The notes beneath the pieces were generated by a model that saw only the letters and a program-made list of their open reading frames with translations, made no database searches and had not been told where the DNA came from. Shown here in pieces: positions 7,248 to 13,945 of a DNA stretch of 13,945 bases. Position numbers and translations under genes: made by a program. The DNA comes from Gammaproteobacteria bacterium. Its GTDB lineage: Bacteria > Pseudomonadota > Gammaproteobacteria > BMS3Bbin11. The DNA is taken from the NCBI GenBank assembly GCA_030597275.1, contig JAUVSB010000015.1, positions 1 through 13,945 on the forward strand, read 5' to 3'. Each line of letters begins with the position of its first letter. The stretch's first letter is position 1.

Positions 7248-8012
7248 TCATCCGGTACTGACCGGCCCCCCTTCTTCAATACTGTCCCATTTCACTGCAA
7301 AACCATTGGGGTAACGCAGGTCAACAGAAACAAGGCGCTGCTCAAGTTTCACCAGTGTCTGACCATAGGCACGGGCAAAACGAAATAGTCTATCTTCCAT
7401 GTCACGCCGACCCAGACGAATATTTACCTGCTCTTTTCTTTCATCATTTACTGCAATAAGCTGCCATGCACCTCGCTGGGAATATGTCAGCTGCTGAAGC
7501 TTCATATCGACATCTGCCAGCAAATTAGAAAACTGGTGGTACCTGAGCTGTACAAGAACCTGTGTCCCCTGAGGACCAAACCAGCGTGGCAGCTCTCTCA
7601 TTTTTAAATTCGGTATTTCCACTATTGCTGCATCACTGGTCACCCAGGAGGTTTTGTTCCATGAAGCAATAAGGCGTTCCTCTTTAATACTTACCTGAAG
7701 TGTGTCTGGCCAACGACGACTAATAGAGATATCTGATACCCAGTCTATGTCACGCAAAGTGCTTTCAAGCCCCTGTAGATCTATAGCAAAGAAATTATTT
7801 CCTATATAAGGTGATACGCTTTCCTGTAAGGCTGATTTTTCTACATGCCTGAATTCACCGATAAAACTTATTCGACAGACAGGGAAACGATCTGGCTGCA
7901 AGACATAATCAGCAAACAACAGGATGATCCCTGCAAATACGATGAGTAGCGATAGACTGCTGAGCAGGCTTCCAGATTGTTTATTGCCCATGCTCTTTAC
8001 AGGATCAGACAT
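7248..8012 (-). CDS. ftsQ: FtsQ, bitopic divisome protein with POTRA domain
   Basis: FtsQ spans the inner membrane once and links the early ring to FtsB/FtsL and the septal synthase. In this 254-residue protein a short cytoplasmic tail precedes the membrane segment (about 16-36). Next come a periplasmic POTRA domain (about 44-112, with the typical strand CRISFIGEF and the WVSDISISRRWPDTLQVSIKEE ending) and the beta domain with LPRWFGPQG (141-149) and VDLRYPNGFAVKW (230-242), which are FtsQ family signatures. The Shine-Dalgarno GGAG lies seven bases before the ATG, inside the end of ddlB. Its ATG overlaps the ddlB stop by eight bases (ATGTCTGA), suggesting translational coupling. Sequence conservation of FtsQ is low, but order and motifs make the call secure. 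Confidence 0.96.
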   Translation of the reverse strand: MSDPVKSMGNKQSGSLLSSLSLLIVFAGIILLFADYVLQPDRFPVCRISFIGEFRHVEKSALQESVSPYIGNNFFAIDLQGLESTLRDIDWVSDISISRRWPDTLQVSIKEERLIASWNKTSWVTSDAAIVEIPNLKMRELPRWFGPQGTQVLVQLRYHQFSNLLADVDMKLQQLTYSQRGAWQLIAVNDERKEQVNIRLGRRDMEDRLFRFARAYGQTLVKLEQRLVSVDLRYPNGFAVKWDSIEEGGPVSTG

Positions 8013-8934
8013 CGGCCGTCTCCAGGATTCGTAACACCAGTTGATTGAAATCGAGCCCTGATTCTTTTGCTGCCATGGGCACCAGTGAATGGGAAGTCAT
8101 ACCGGGTACGGTGTTCACTTCCAGCAGGTAAGGACGCTGATCTTTATCCAGTAAAATATCCACTCTTCCCCAGCCACTACATGAGGCCAGTTCAAAAGCC
8201 CTGACTGCCAGTTCCTGCACCTCAATCTCGAGTTCACTGGCTAAGCCACATGGACAGATATAGGCAGTTTCATCACTGACATATTTGGCATCAAAATCAT
8301 AGAACTCGCCTTCTGCTTCAAGCTTTATTACTGGCAATGCCCTGCCATCGAGAATAGCGACTGTGAGTTCAGTTCCAGTAATCCATTTTTCTGCCAGTAC
8401 AATGTCATCAAGCTGCCTGGCCTTATGCCAGAACTGAACAAGTTCATCGTGGTTATTTGCTTTACCGACACCCAGACTTGAACCTTCACGAGATGGCTTT
8501 ACAGCCATCGGAAAGCCAATATTGGCCTCAGCCAGGTCCAGGTCCTTTTTCTCATGAAGAAACTGGAATGCAGGTGTCGGTAAACCTGCCCCCATCCACA
8601 TTAACTTACAACGGCCTTTTTCCATGGCAATAGCGGAGCCGAGTACACCGCTTCCAGTGTAGGGAAGACCAAGAACTTCAAGAGCCCCCTGCATTACACC
8701 GTCCTCTCCCCAACGGCCGTGCAGGGCAATAAATACACGGTTTATTCCTTGCTTCTGCAATTCACCCAGCACCGATGCATCATTAACATCAAAGCCATAC
8801 GCATCAACGCCCATTTCTACCAATGCCTTGAGAACAGCATTGCCGGACAAAAGGGAAATTTCCCTTTCAGCTGAAGGGCCTCCCATAAGAACGGCTACCT
8901 TGCCAAAGCGAGCAGTCAGGGCTTGCTCAGTCAT
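8005..8934 (-). CDS. ddlB: DdlB, D-alanine--D-alanine ligase
   Basis: DdlB is a cytoplasmic ATP-grasp enzyme joining two D-alanines into the dipeptide that MurF adds to the peptidoglycan precursor. From the ATG at 8934 it has 309 residues. Motifs are VAVLMGGPSAEREISL (13-28, with E23 for the first D-Ala), HGRWGEDG (72-79), the ATP-grasp EGSSLGV loop (150-156), Y218 in DAKYVS, R257 in GRVDILL and LEVNTVPGMTSHSLVPMAA (271-289) carrying the metal ligands E272 and N274 and the substrate loop. An in-frame upstream ATG at 8979 would add 15 residues unlike the family and would bury the start inside murB. The GGGGAGG six bases before 8934 decides for the shorter form. It overlaps the murB stop by eight bases (ATGACTGA) and the ftsQ start by eight. 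Confidence 0.97.
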   Translation of the reverse strand: MTEQALTARFGKVAVLMGGPSAEREISLLSGNAVLKALVEMGVDAYGFDVNDASVLGELQKQGINRVFIALHGRWGEDGVMQGALEVLGLPYTGSGVLGSAIAMEKGRCKLMWMGAGLPTPAFQFLHEKKDLDLAEANIGFPMAVKPSREGSSLGVGKANNHDELVQFWHKARQLDDIVLAEKWITGTELTVAILDGRALPVIKLEAEGEFYDFDAKYVSDETAYICPCGLASELEIEVQELAVRAFELASCSGWGRVDILLDKDQRPYLLEVNTVPGMTSHSLVPMAAKESGLDFNQLVLRILETADV

Positions 8935-9832
8935 TGACAGCCTCCCCGATAATATGGACTTCCGTCTGCAGCTCGACACCGGTCTTATCTGCTACCGTCT
9001 TTTGCACATGCTGAATGAGACTTTCTATATCTGCGGCACTGCAGCCACCGGTGTTAATTATAAAATTGGCATGTTTTCCGGAGACCACGGCACTACCTTT
9101 TCGTGATCCTTTCAGGCCACAGGAATCAATAAGCCTGGCCGCAAAATCACCAGGAGGATTTTTGAATACCGAACCCGCATTGGCGGTACCTACAGGCTGC
9201 GACTCGTTTCTTTTTTCCAGCAGATCGCGAACGCGGCTTTTCGATTCTGTGCTGCGCCCCGGTTTCAGTCTAATATTCGCAGAAACAAACCATTCATTCT
9301 TTGGCCCATGAACCGATCGATAGTCCACTGAAAAGTCATCAACCGATCGCTGAATTCGTTTTCCATGTCGATCCATCATTTCGACTGAATCCACAATCTG
9401 CCACGTCTCATCACCAAAGGCACCGGCATTCATCGTTAGTGCACCACCAAACAGACCCGGTATGCCAGCGAGAAATTCAGCACCGGAAAGATTGCTGTTA
9501 GCGCAAAAACGCGCCACCCTGGCAGAGGGAACACCCACTTCTACGCGAACCAGCGTTTCTTCCAGCAGTGAAATATTCTTCATGCCGCTCAGGATATGAA
9601 TGACTATCCCGCGAATGCCGCCATCACGCACCAGCAGGTTACTTCCAAGACCCAGCCAGGTAAGTGGCAGTGAGGGATCTGATTCGCGTAAGAATATCGC
9701 CAGGTCATCAATATCTAGCGGTTGATAAAAATAATCTGCCGCACCGCCAACACGCCATGATGTATGCCTCGACATTGGCTCATCTGTTAGCAAAACCCCG
9801 TTCCAGCCATGCTTATTATCAGTCATCATCAT
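8927..9832 (-). CDS. murB: MurB, UDP-N-acetylenolpyruvoylglucosamine reductase (short, type II-like)
   Basis: MurB is the cytoplasmic FAD enzyme that uses NADPH to reduce the enolpyruvyl group, giving UDP-MurNAc. The 301-residue protein has the FAD-binding stretch WLGLGSNLLVRDGGIRG (59-75), GIPGLFGGALTMNAGAFG (123-140), YR at 171-172, the catalytic serine in NAGSVFKNPPG (S221) and the C-terminal catalytic glutamate in QTEVHIIGE (E291). E. coli MurB is about 340 residues and carries an extra tyrosine loop. This protein is the shorter class seen in Gram-positives and many other bacteria. Three consecutive ATGs (9832, 9829, 9826) are possible starts; the first overlaps the murC stop as ATGA. An AGG-type site lies about seven bases upstream. 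In enterics murB is elsewhere; here it sits between murC and ddlB. Confidence 0.97.
   Translation of the reverse strand: MMMTDNKHGWNGVLLTDEPMSRHTSWRVGGAADYFYQPLDIDDLAIFLRESDPSLPLTWLGLGSNLLVRDGGIRGIVIHILSGMKNISLLEETLVRVEVGVPSARVARFCANSNLSGAEFLAGIPGLFGGALTMNAGAFGDETWQIVDSVEMMDRHGKRIQRSVDDFSVDYRSVHGPKNEWFVSANIRLKPGRSTESKSRVRDLLEKRNESQPVGTANAGSVFKNPPGDFAARLIDSCGLKGSRKGSAVVSGKHANFIINTGGCSAADIESLIQHVQKTVADKTGVELQTEVHIIGEAVND
8941..8947 (-). promoter_or_regulatory. Shine-Dalgarno of ddlB
   Basis: GGGGAGG, within the last codons of murB on the minus strand, ends six bases before the ddlB ATG at 8934. It fixes the ddlB start and shows that ddlB translation can begin as ribosomes finish murB. Confidence 0.75.
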
Positions 9833-11235
9833 GCCAGACCTGCCTGGGAACGAATGAAATCGGGTAATTGCTGGGCTATCCTTCCAATGTCACCAGCACC
9901 AAGAGTGACCAGTACATCACCGGCCTGTAATGTATTGCCGAGTACTTCAAATAACTGTTCACTGTCTTCAACAAAGATGGGTATCGCACTACCACGGGCG
10001 CGCACAGCCCGGCACAGGGCTCTGCCATCCGCACTGCTGTCAGGAGCCTCACCTGCTGCATATACTTCCATCACCAGCAGGTTATCAAGAGAGCTGAGAA
10101 CCTGGCCAAAGTCTTCCAGCAGGTCACGCGTACGGCTATAGCGATGTGGCTGAAATACGACCAGCTTGCGACGATCCGGCCATGCTGCATCGACGGCTGA
10201 CAATGCTGCCTGCAGCTCACGGGGATGGTGGGCATAGTCATCAACCAGCGTTATTTCACCACCTTTATACGGTAAACCATCATTGACCTGAAAACGACGA
10301 CCTATACCCTGAAAATCATTCAGTCCGGCAACAATATCCTGATTGCTGATAGCCAAATTCCAGGCGATAGAAATAGCTGCCAGTGCATTAAGTACATTGT
10401 GCCTCCCGGGCATATTCAGCGTAATTTCCACCTCATTTCCAGTGGACTTCTGCCGGACAGTAAACACAGAACGAACACCCTTTTGCACGAAACCGGATGC
10501 CTGAATATCAGCATCATCACTGAAACCATAGGTCACTACAGGCCGGGAGATGGAGGGCAAAATCTCGCGCACCACCGGGTCATCAATACACAATATCGCC
10601 AGTCCATAAAAAGGTATATTGTGCAGAAACTGGATGAAGGTCTCTTTTAATACGGAGAAATCTCCGTGATAGGTTTCCAGGTGATCGGCATCAATGTTTG
10701 TAACGACTGCAATCAGCGGCTGTAAATGCAGGAAGGAGGCATCACTTTCATCAGCCTCGGCAACCAGGTATTCACCCTGGCCTAACCGTGCGTTGGCATC
10801 GGCGCTTAACAAACGCCCGCCTATGATAAAGGTCGGATCCATATCACCACTGGCCATAACACTGGCGACCAGTGATGTTGTTGTGGTCTTGCCATGTGTA
10901 CCGGCAACGGCAATGCCCTTGGAAAAGCGCATCAGCTCGCCCAACATTTCTGCACGGGGAATAACCGGTACCTTATTTTCACGGGCAAGAAGCACTTCAG
11001 GGTTCTCATCACTGACAGCCGTTGAAATCACCACGACATCTGCGCCGTGAATATTTTCCGCATCATGAGTAAAGAAAATTTTTGCCCCTTGTTCAGCCAG
11101 TTGCTCAGTGACTGCTGATGAGGCCAAATCAGACCCTGACACCTGATAACCCTGGTTTATCAGTACCTGCGCGATACCGCTCATGCCCGCTCCGCCGATG
11201 CCTACGAAGTGAATATGTCTGACGTGCTCACGCAT
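9829..11235 (-). CDS. murC: MurC, UDP-N-acetylmuramate--L-alanine ligase
   Basis: MurC adds the first residue, L-alanine, to UDP-MurNAc with ATP in the cytoplasm. The 468-residue protein shows the three Mur-ligase domains: the UDP-binding N-terminus with FVGIGGAGMSGIA (10-22), the central ATPase domain with P-loop GTHGKTTTT (112-120), EADESDASF (160-168) and TNIDADHLETY (179-189), and the C-terminal domain with DDYAHHPRE (332-340), FQPHRYSRTR (361-370) and TLGAGDIG (444-451). The DYAHHP and HRYSRT patterns distinguish MurC from MurD, E and F. The Shine-Dalgarno GAGG lies six bases before the ATG, inside murG. The start overlaps the murG stop by eight bases (ATGCGTGA), and the stop overlaps murB by four. 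Confidence 0.98.
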   Translation of the reverse strand: MREHVRHIHFVGIGGAGMSGIAQVLINQGYQVSGSDLASSAVTEQLAEQGAKIFFTHDAENIHGADVVVISTAVSDENPEVLLARENKVPVIPRAEMLGELMRFSKGIAVAGTHGKTTTTSLVASVMASGDMDPTFIIGGRLLSADANARLGQGEYLVAEADESDASFLHLQPLIAVVTNIDADHLETYHGDFSVLKETFIQFLHNIPFYGLAILCIDDPVVREILPSISRPVVTYGFSDDADIQASGFVQKGVRSVFTVRQKSTGNEVEITLNMPGRHNVLNALAAISIAWNLAISNQDIVAGLNDFQGIGRRFQVNDGLPYKGGEITLVDDYAHHPRELQAALSAVDAAWPDRRKLVVFQPHRYSRTRDLLEDFGQVLSSLDNLLVMEVYAAGEAPDSSADGRALCRAVRARGSAIPIFVEDSEQLFEVLGNTLQAGDVLVTLGAGDIGRIAQQLPDFIRSQAGLA

Positions 11236-12304
11236 GCATCACCTCGTTACAGATATCTGCCACGTGACGTGCGGCATCTGTTTTCGCATTCTTTCGTGCT
11301 CGACGAGACAATCCCATCAGGCAGGGGCGATCATTGGCTAGCTCTACAAGTACCGAGGAAAGGCTCTCATCCGAAAACCTGTCCTGCGGAATAATGATTG
11401 CGGCCTTTTTATCTGAAAGAAAACGTGCATTCAGGGTCTGGTGATCATAAATAGCATAGGGGTAAGGAACAAATATCGCCGCTACGCCGGCGGCCGCTAC
11501 TTCTGCAACAGTCATCGCACCGGCACGGCAAATGACCAGATCAGCCCACTCGTAGGCTTCCGCCATATCTTCAATAAACTCACTGCAGCTTGCTTCGACA
11601 CCAAGCGCTTGATAGATCTCAGCTGTAGCTTCCAGCTTACCCCGGCCTGCCTGGTGGCGGACCACTGGACGAATAGCCAAATCCATTTTTGTCAGCGCTG
11701 CAGGCACCGTTTCATTCAGCGCCTGTGCTCCCAGGCTGCCACCTACAATAAGCAGGTTCAGCTTGCCTGTGCGGTCTTGCAAACGTTGCTCAGGAGCTGG
11801 CAATGCGGCGATGCTCTGACGAACAGGATTACCTACATAATGATAGTGGCGACTATTTCTCAACACATCAGGAAAACCAACCATTACTTCATTAGCTATT
11901 TTTGCCAGCCATTTATTGGTTAATCCCGCAACTGCATTAGATTCATGAATCAACAAGGGCACCATCAGTAACCTTGCTGTAAGACCACCCGGCCCGGATA
12001 CAAAACCGCCCATGCCGAGCGCCGCTTCAGGACGCCGCCGATAGATAATTACAGCAGTTTGGACCATGGCATAAACAATTTTGAACGGTGCCGCCATAAG
12101 AGCAAACAGGCCTCTGCCTTTAATGCCGCTGATTGAAATCCATTCGACATCAATCTTATTCTCAGGCACAACGTGTGCCTCAATACCTCCCCGTGTACCT
12201 AACCAGAAAATATCTACGCCATCAGATTGCAGGATATGTGCCACGGCCAGTGCAGGATACACATGACCGCCCGTCCCACCTGCCATGATCATAAGCGTGC
12301 TCAT
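11228..12304 (-). CDS. murG: MurG, lipid II-forming GlcNAc transferase
   Basis: MurG transfers GlcNAc from UDP-GlcNAc to lipid I on the inner face of the cytoplasmic membrane, producing lipid II. The 358-residue GT-B fold protein has the N-terminal G-loop AGGTGGHVYPALA (8-20), a second glycine loop MGGFVSGPGGL (98-108), the conserved HESNAVAGLTN (120-130), a third loop VGGSLGAQALNE (187-198), and the UDP-GlcNAc site CRAGAMTVAEVAAAG (259-273), with E268 and the downstream DHQTLNA (287-293). Its ATG overlaps the ftsW stop as ATGA, with GGGAG six bases upstream. Placement between ftsW and murC is the standard dcw order. Confidence 0.98.
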   Translation of the reverse strand: MSTLMIMAGGTGGHVYPALAVAHILQSDGVDIFWLGTRGGIEAHVVPENKIDVEWISISGIKGRGLFALMAAPFKIVYAMVQTAVIIYRRRPEAALGMGGFVSGPGGLTARLLMVPLLIHESNAVAGLTNKWLAKIANEVMVGFPDVLRNSRHYHYVGNPVRQSIAALPAPEQRLQDRTGKLNLLIVGGSLGAQALNETVPAALTKMDLAIRPVVRHQAGRGKLEATAEIYQALGVEASCSEFIEDMAEAYEWADLVICRAGAMTVAEVAAAGVAAIFVPYPYAIYDHQTLNARFLSDKKAAIIIPQDRFSDESLSSVLVELANDRPCLMGLSRRARKNAKTDAARHVADICNEVMHA

Positions 12305-13464
12305 CGCTTTCTCCCTGGCTGCGGCGTCGTCTCACGGGCGACGGCCAGCAACAGACCCATCGCCATGCTGCTGGCGAGCAGGCTAGACCCGCCCTGCGAA
12401 ATAAAAGGCAATGGCAGGCCTTTAGTAGGCAACACCCCCATATTTACACCGGTGTTGATCAACACCTCAACAGCAATCAACAGACCGATACCCTGTGCCA
12501 GGCGGCAGGCAAACAAATTACCCAGTGACTCAGCACGACGAGACAATGAAAAGGCATGCCAGATAAGAGCTATAAACAGGCCAAGTACAACCAGCACACC
12601 GATGAAACCCAGCTCTTCTCCGATGACTGCAAACAAAAAATCTGTCTTTGCTGCAGGAAGATAATTAAGCTTCTGAATACTTTCACCCAAGCCTATGCCA
12701 CTCCATCCACCACGTCCAAATGCAATATATGACTGGATTAGCTGATAACCCTTGTTCATGGGATCAGACCAGGGATCCATAAAACCGACAATGCGCTGCA
12801 TCCTGTAGGCTGCAAAACTCACCAGCAACACACCCCCTAACACCGCAATGCCCAGTATTATGAAAAAGTGCAGGTAACGGATACCGCCAAGAAACATCAT
12901 GCCAAAGACCGTAGCAACGATGACCACCGCCGTGCCAAAATCCGGCTCCATCAGCAGCAGCCCGCCGAACATGGCAAGCACAATCGCCACAATCAATATG
13001 CCCTGACTAAAGATACGCATTTCCTCCTTTTTACGGGTCAGGAAACCGGCGATATAAATAATCAAAAAGACCTTGGCAAATTCTGACGGCTGGATATTTA
13101 CAGGCCCCAGTTTTATCCAGCGCACACTGCCCCAAACCTCGGTTCCAACACCCGGCAGCAGGATCGCAGTAAGCACCAGCATGGACAAAATCACCAATAG
13201 GGGGCCCGCCTTCTCAACCAGGCTAAGTGGAATCCGTGATACGGCCCACATCATGATTACCGCCAACATGACAAACAGGCTCTGTTGCCTTAACACAGAT
13301 AATGCTGGACCCTGCTCCATGCTACTTGCACTCATGGATGCTGAAAACACCATCACTATACTCAGTCCTAACAGTCCTATGATTGGTATCAATAAGGCCT
13401 GCTGCCTGTTTGCTGCAGCATCCCCTGTCAACATTGAAGCCTTAACAGCATGTGAAGCCGCCAT
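12301..13464 (-). CDS. ftsW: FtsW, septal peptidoglycan polymerase (SEDS family)
   Basis: FtsW is a multi-spanning membrane protein that polymerises lipid II into septal glycan together with FtsI and FtsQLB. The 387-residue sequence has a hydrophilic N-terminus (1-22) and about ten hydrophobic segments. Family motifs are RWIKLGPVNIQPSEFAK (115-131), MEPDFGTAVV (172-181), the large periplasmic loop with DPWSDPMNKGYQLIQSYIAFGRGGWSGIGLG (in two adjoining parts, 230-245 and 246-260), FAVIGEELGF (278-287) and LPTKGLPLPFISQGGSSL (345-362). The conserved catalytic-loop aspartate is D275, but its surroundings read LPAAKTDF where the family usually has LPEAHTDF or LPEPHTDF. W111 replaces the usual N or K before GSxRW. 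It overlaps murD by one base (TGATG) and has AGGAAGG eight bases upstream. RodA is excluded by position between murD and murG. Confidence 0.97.
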   Translation of the reverse strand: MAASHAVKASMLTGDAAANRQQALLIPIIGLLGLSIVMVFSASMSASSMEQGPALSVLRQQSLFVMLAVIMMWAVSRIPLSLVEKAGPLLVILSMLVLTAILLPGVGTEVWGSVRWIKLGPVNIQPSEFAKVFLIIYIAGFLTRKKEEMRIFSQGILIVAIVLAMFGGLLLMEPDFGTAVVIVATVFGMMFLGGIRYLHFFIILGIAVLGGVLLVSFAAYRMQRIVGFMDPWSDPMNKGYQLIQSYIAFGRGGWSGIGLGESIQKLNYLPAAKTDFLFAVIGEELGFIGVLVVLGLFIALIWHAFSLSRRAESLGNLFACRLAQGIGLLIAVEVLINTGVNMGVLPTKGLPLPFISQGGSSLLASSMAMGLLLAVARETTPQPGRKR

Positions 13465-13945
13465 CAGAGCAACCTTCCTACACAGCGACGAAATTCATCT
13501 CCCCTGTGTTCAAAGTTTTTATACATATCAAAACTTGCACAGGCCGGTGACAACAGGACAACATCTCCTGCCTGTGCCAGTTCTCTGGCTTGTTTTACCG
13601 CATCATCCATATCACCAGCATGACTGACAGCAACCAGGCCTGACAAAACTGTTGCAATTTTTTCGGCATCCCTGCCTATCAAAACTACCGTTTTCACATG
13701 CGGCTCAAGCACCTCACGCAAGGGAGAGAAATCTGCACCCTTGGCAACACCTCCAGCTATCAGAATGATGGGACGATCCAGGCCTTTGATGGCAGCAACA
13801 GTGGCACCGACATTGGTTCCTTTTGAATCATTGATCCAGTCCACATCATCTACTGAAGCCAGCCATTCCATGCGATGAGGTAATCCGCTAAATTTTGCAA
13901 CAGCGTCTTTAATGATGTGATCTTCTATGCCGATATTGCTGGCAA
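13464..13945 (-). CDS. murD: MurD, UDP-MurNAc-L-alanine--D-glutamate ligase, C-terminal 159 residues (5' end outside window)
   Basis: MurD adds D-glutamate to UDP-MurNAc-L-Ala in the cytoplasm. The frame is open to the window edge, so the gene continues beyond it; an ATG at 13871 is internal, not the start. In the visible fragment FSGLPHRMEW (18-27), WINDSKGTNVGAT (36-48), the GGVAKGADF loop (64-72) and LLSPACASFDMYKNFEHRGDEF (positions 130-151, read in two parts) are classic MurD C-terminal domain motifs; DSKGTN and the SPACAS segment line the D-Glu and ATP site. Roughly two thirds of the usual 440-450 residues are missing because of the window edge. Its stop overlaps the ftsW start as TGATG. 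Confidence 0.96.
   Translation of the reverse strand, partial: ASNIGIEDHIIKDAVAKFSGLPHRMEWLASVDDVDWINDSKGTNVGATVAAIKGLDRPIILIAGGVAKGADFSPLREVLEPHVKTVVLIGRDAEKIATVLSGLVAVSHAGDMDDAVKQARELAQAGDVVLLSPACASFDMYKNFEHRGDEFRRCVGRLL

Noticed and set aside
6645..7388. A 247-codon plus-strand open frame across the ftsA/ftsQ junction
   Set aside because: It is antisense to two well-supported genes, is rich in C, H and N in a way typical of shadow frames, and has no recognisable motif.
8935..8979. A 15-residue N-terminal extension of DdlB from the ATG at 8979
   Set aside because: It overlaps murB by more than 50 bases and is not family-like, whereas GGGGAGG sits six bases before the ATG at 8934.
13073..13627. 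A 184-codon plus-strand open frame opposite ftsW and murD
   Set aside because: It is a shadow of conserved SEDS and Mur-ligase coding sequence, with no domain signature.
1..13945. Mobile element, CRISPR array, tRNA or an unknown multi-gene system
   Set aside because: All coding space is filled by recognisable housekeeping genes with even composition; I found no repeat array, transposase frame or tRNA-like cloverleaf in the three gaps.

Overview
The window is a contiguous piece of a gammaproteobacterial division and cell-wall (dcw) cluster with the outer-membrane and secretion genes that follow it. Nearly everything is on the minus strand. In transcription order (high to low coordinates) the genes are murD (C-terminal part), ftsW, murG, murC, murB, ddlB, ftsQ, ftsA, ftsZ, lpxC, then dciA on the opposite strand, an M23 LytM-type peptidase, and secA (N-terminal 671 codons). 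LpxC (lipid A synthesis) shows a Gram-negative with lipopolysaccharide. The order lpxC / dciA / M23 peptidase / secA is, from memory, the arrangement of Pseudomonas-like gammaproteobacteria that use the DciA helicase loader, whereas enterics have secM here. Base composition looks moderate and even throughout, with no sign of mobile DNA. I cannot name the genus.

From 13945 down to 8005, murD-ftsW-murG-murC-murB-ddlB-ftsQ is a tightly packed run in which every start codon overlaps the preceding stop (by 1, 4, 8, 4, 8 and 8 nt). It encodes late cytoplasmic peptidoglycan precursor synthesis: MurB, MurC and MurD build the UDP-MurNAc peptide, DdlB makes D-Ala-D-Ala, MurG makes lipid II and FtsW polymerises it at the septum. 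From 8012 to 4763, ftsQ-ftsA-ftsZ encode the divisome bridge (FtsQ), the membrane anchor (FtsA) and the tubulin-like ring (FtsZ), with 36-nt and 49-nt spacers instead of overlaps.

A 177-nt gap (4586-4762) precedes lpxC and holds a candidate promoter and a doubtful 22-codon ORF. dciA runs against the rest: it converges on lpxC with 27 nt between the stops and diverges from the M23 gene across a 90-nt region. The last gap (2015-2173) lies in front of secA, which starts with TTG and has no secM-like ORF upstream.

This is mostly a conserved housekeeping region. I see no CRISPR, transposon, RNA gene or unknown multi-gene system. Points worth a second look are an FtsW with changed residues around its conserved catalytic-loop aspartate, an LpxC without the enterobacterial C-terminal degradation tail, a short (type II-like) MurB placed between murC and ddlB, the start-stop overlap pattern, and the antisense position of dciA. 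Three start codons are settled here: ftsZ (5926), ddlB (8934) and secA (TTG at 2014).
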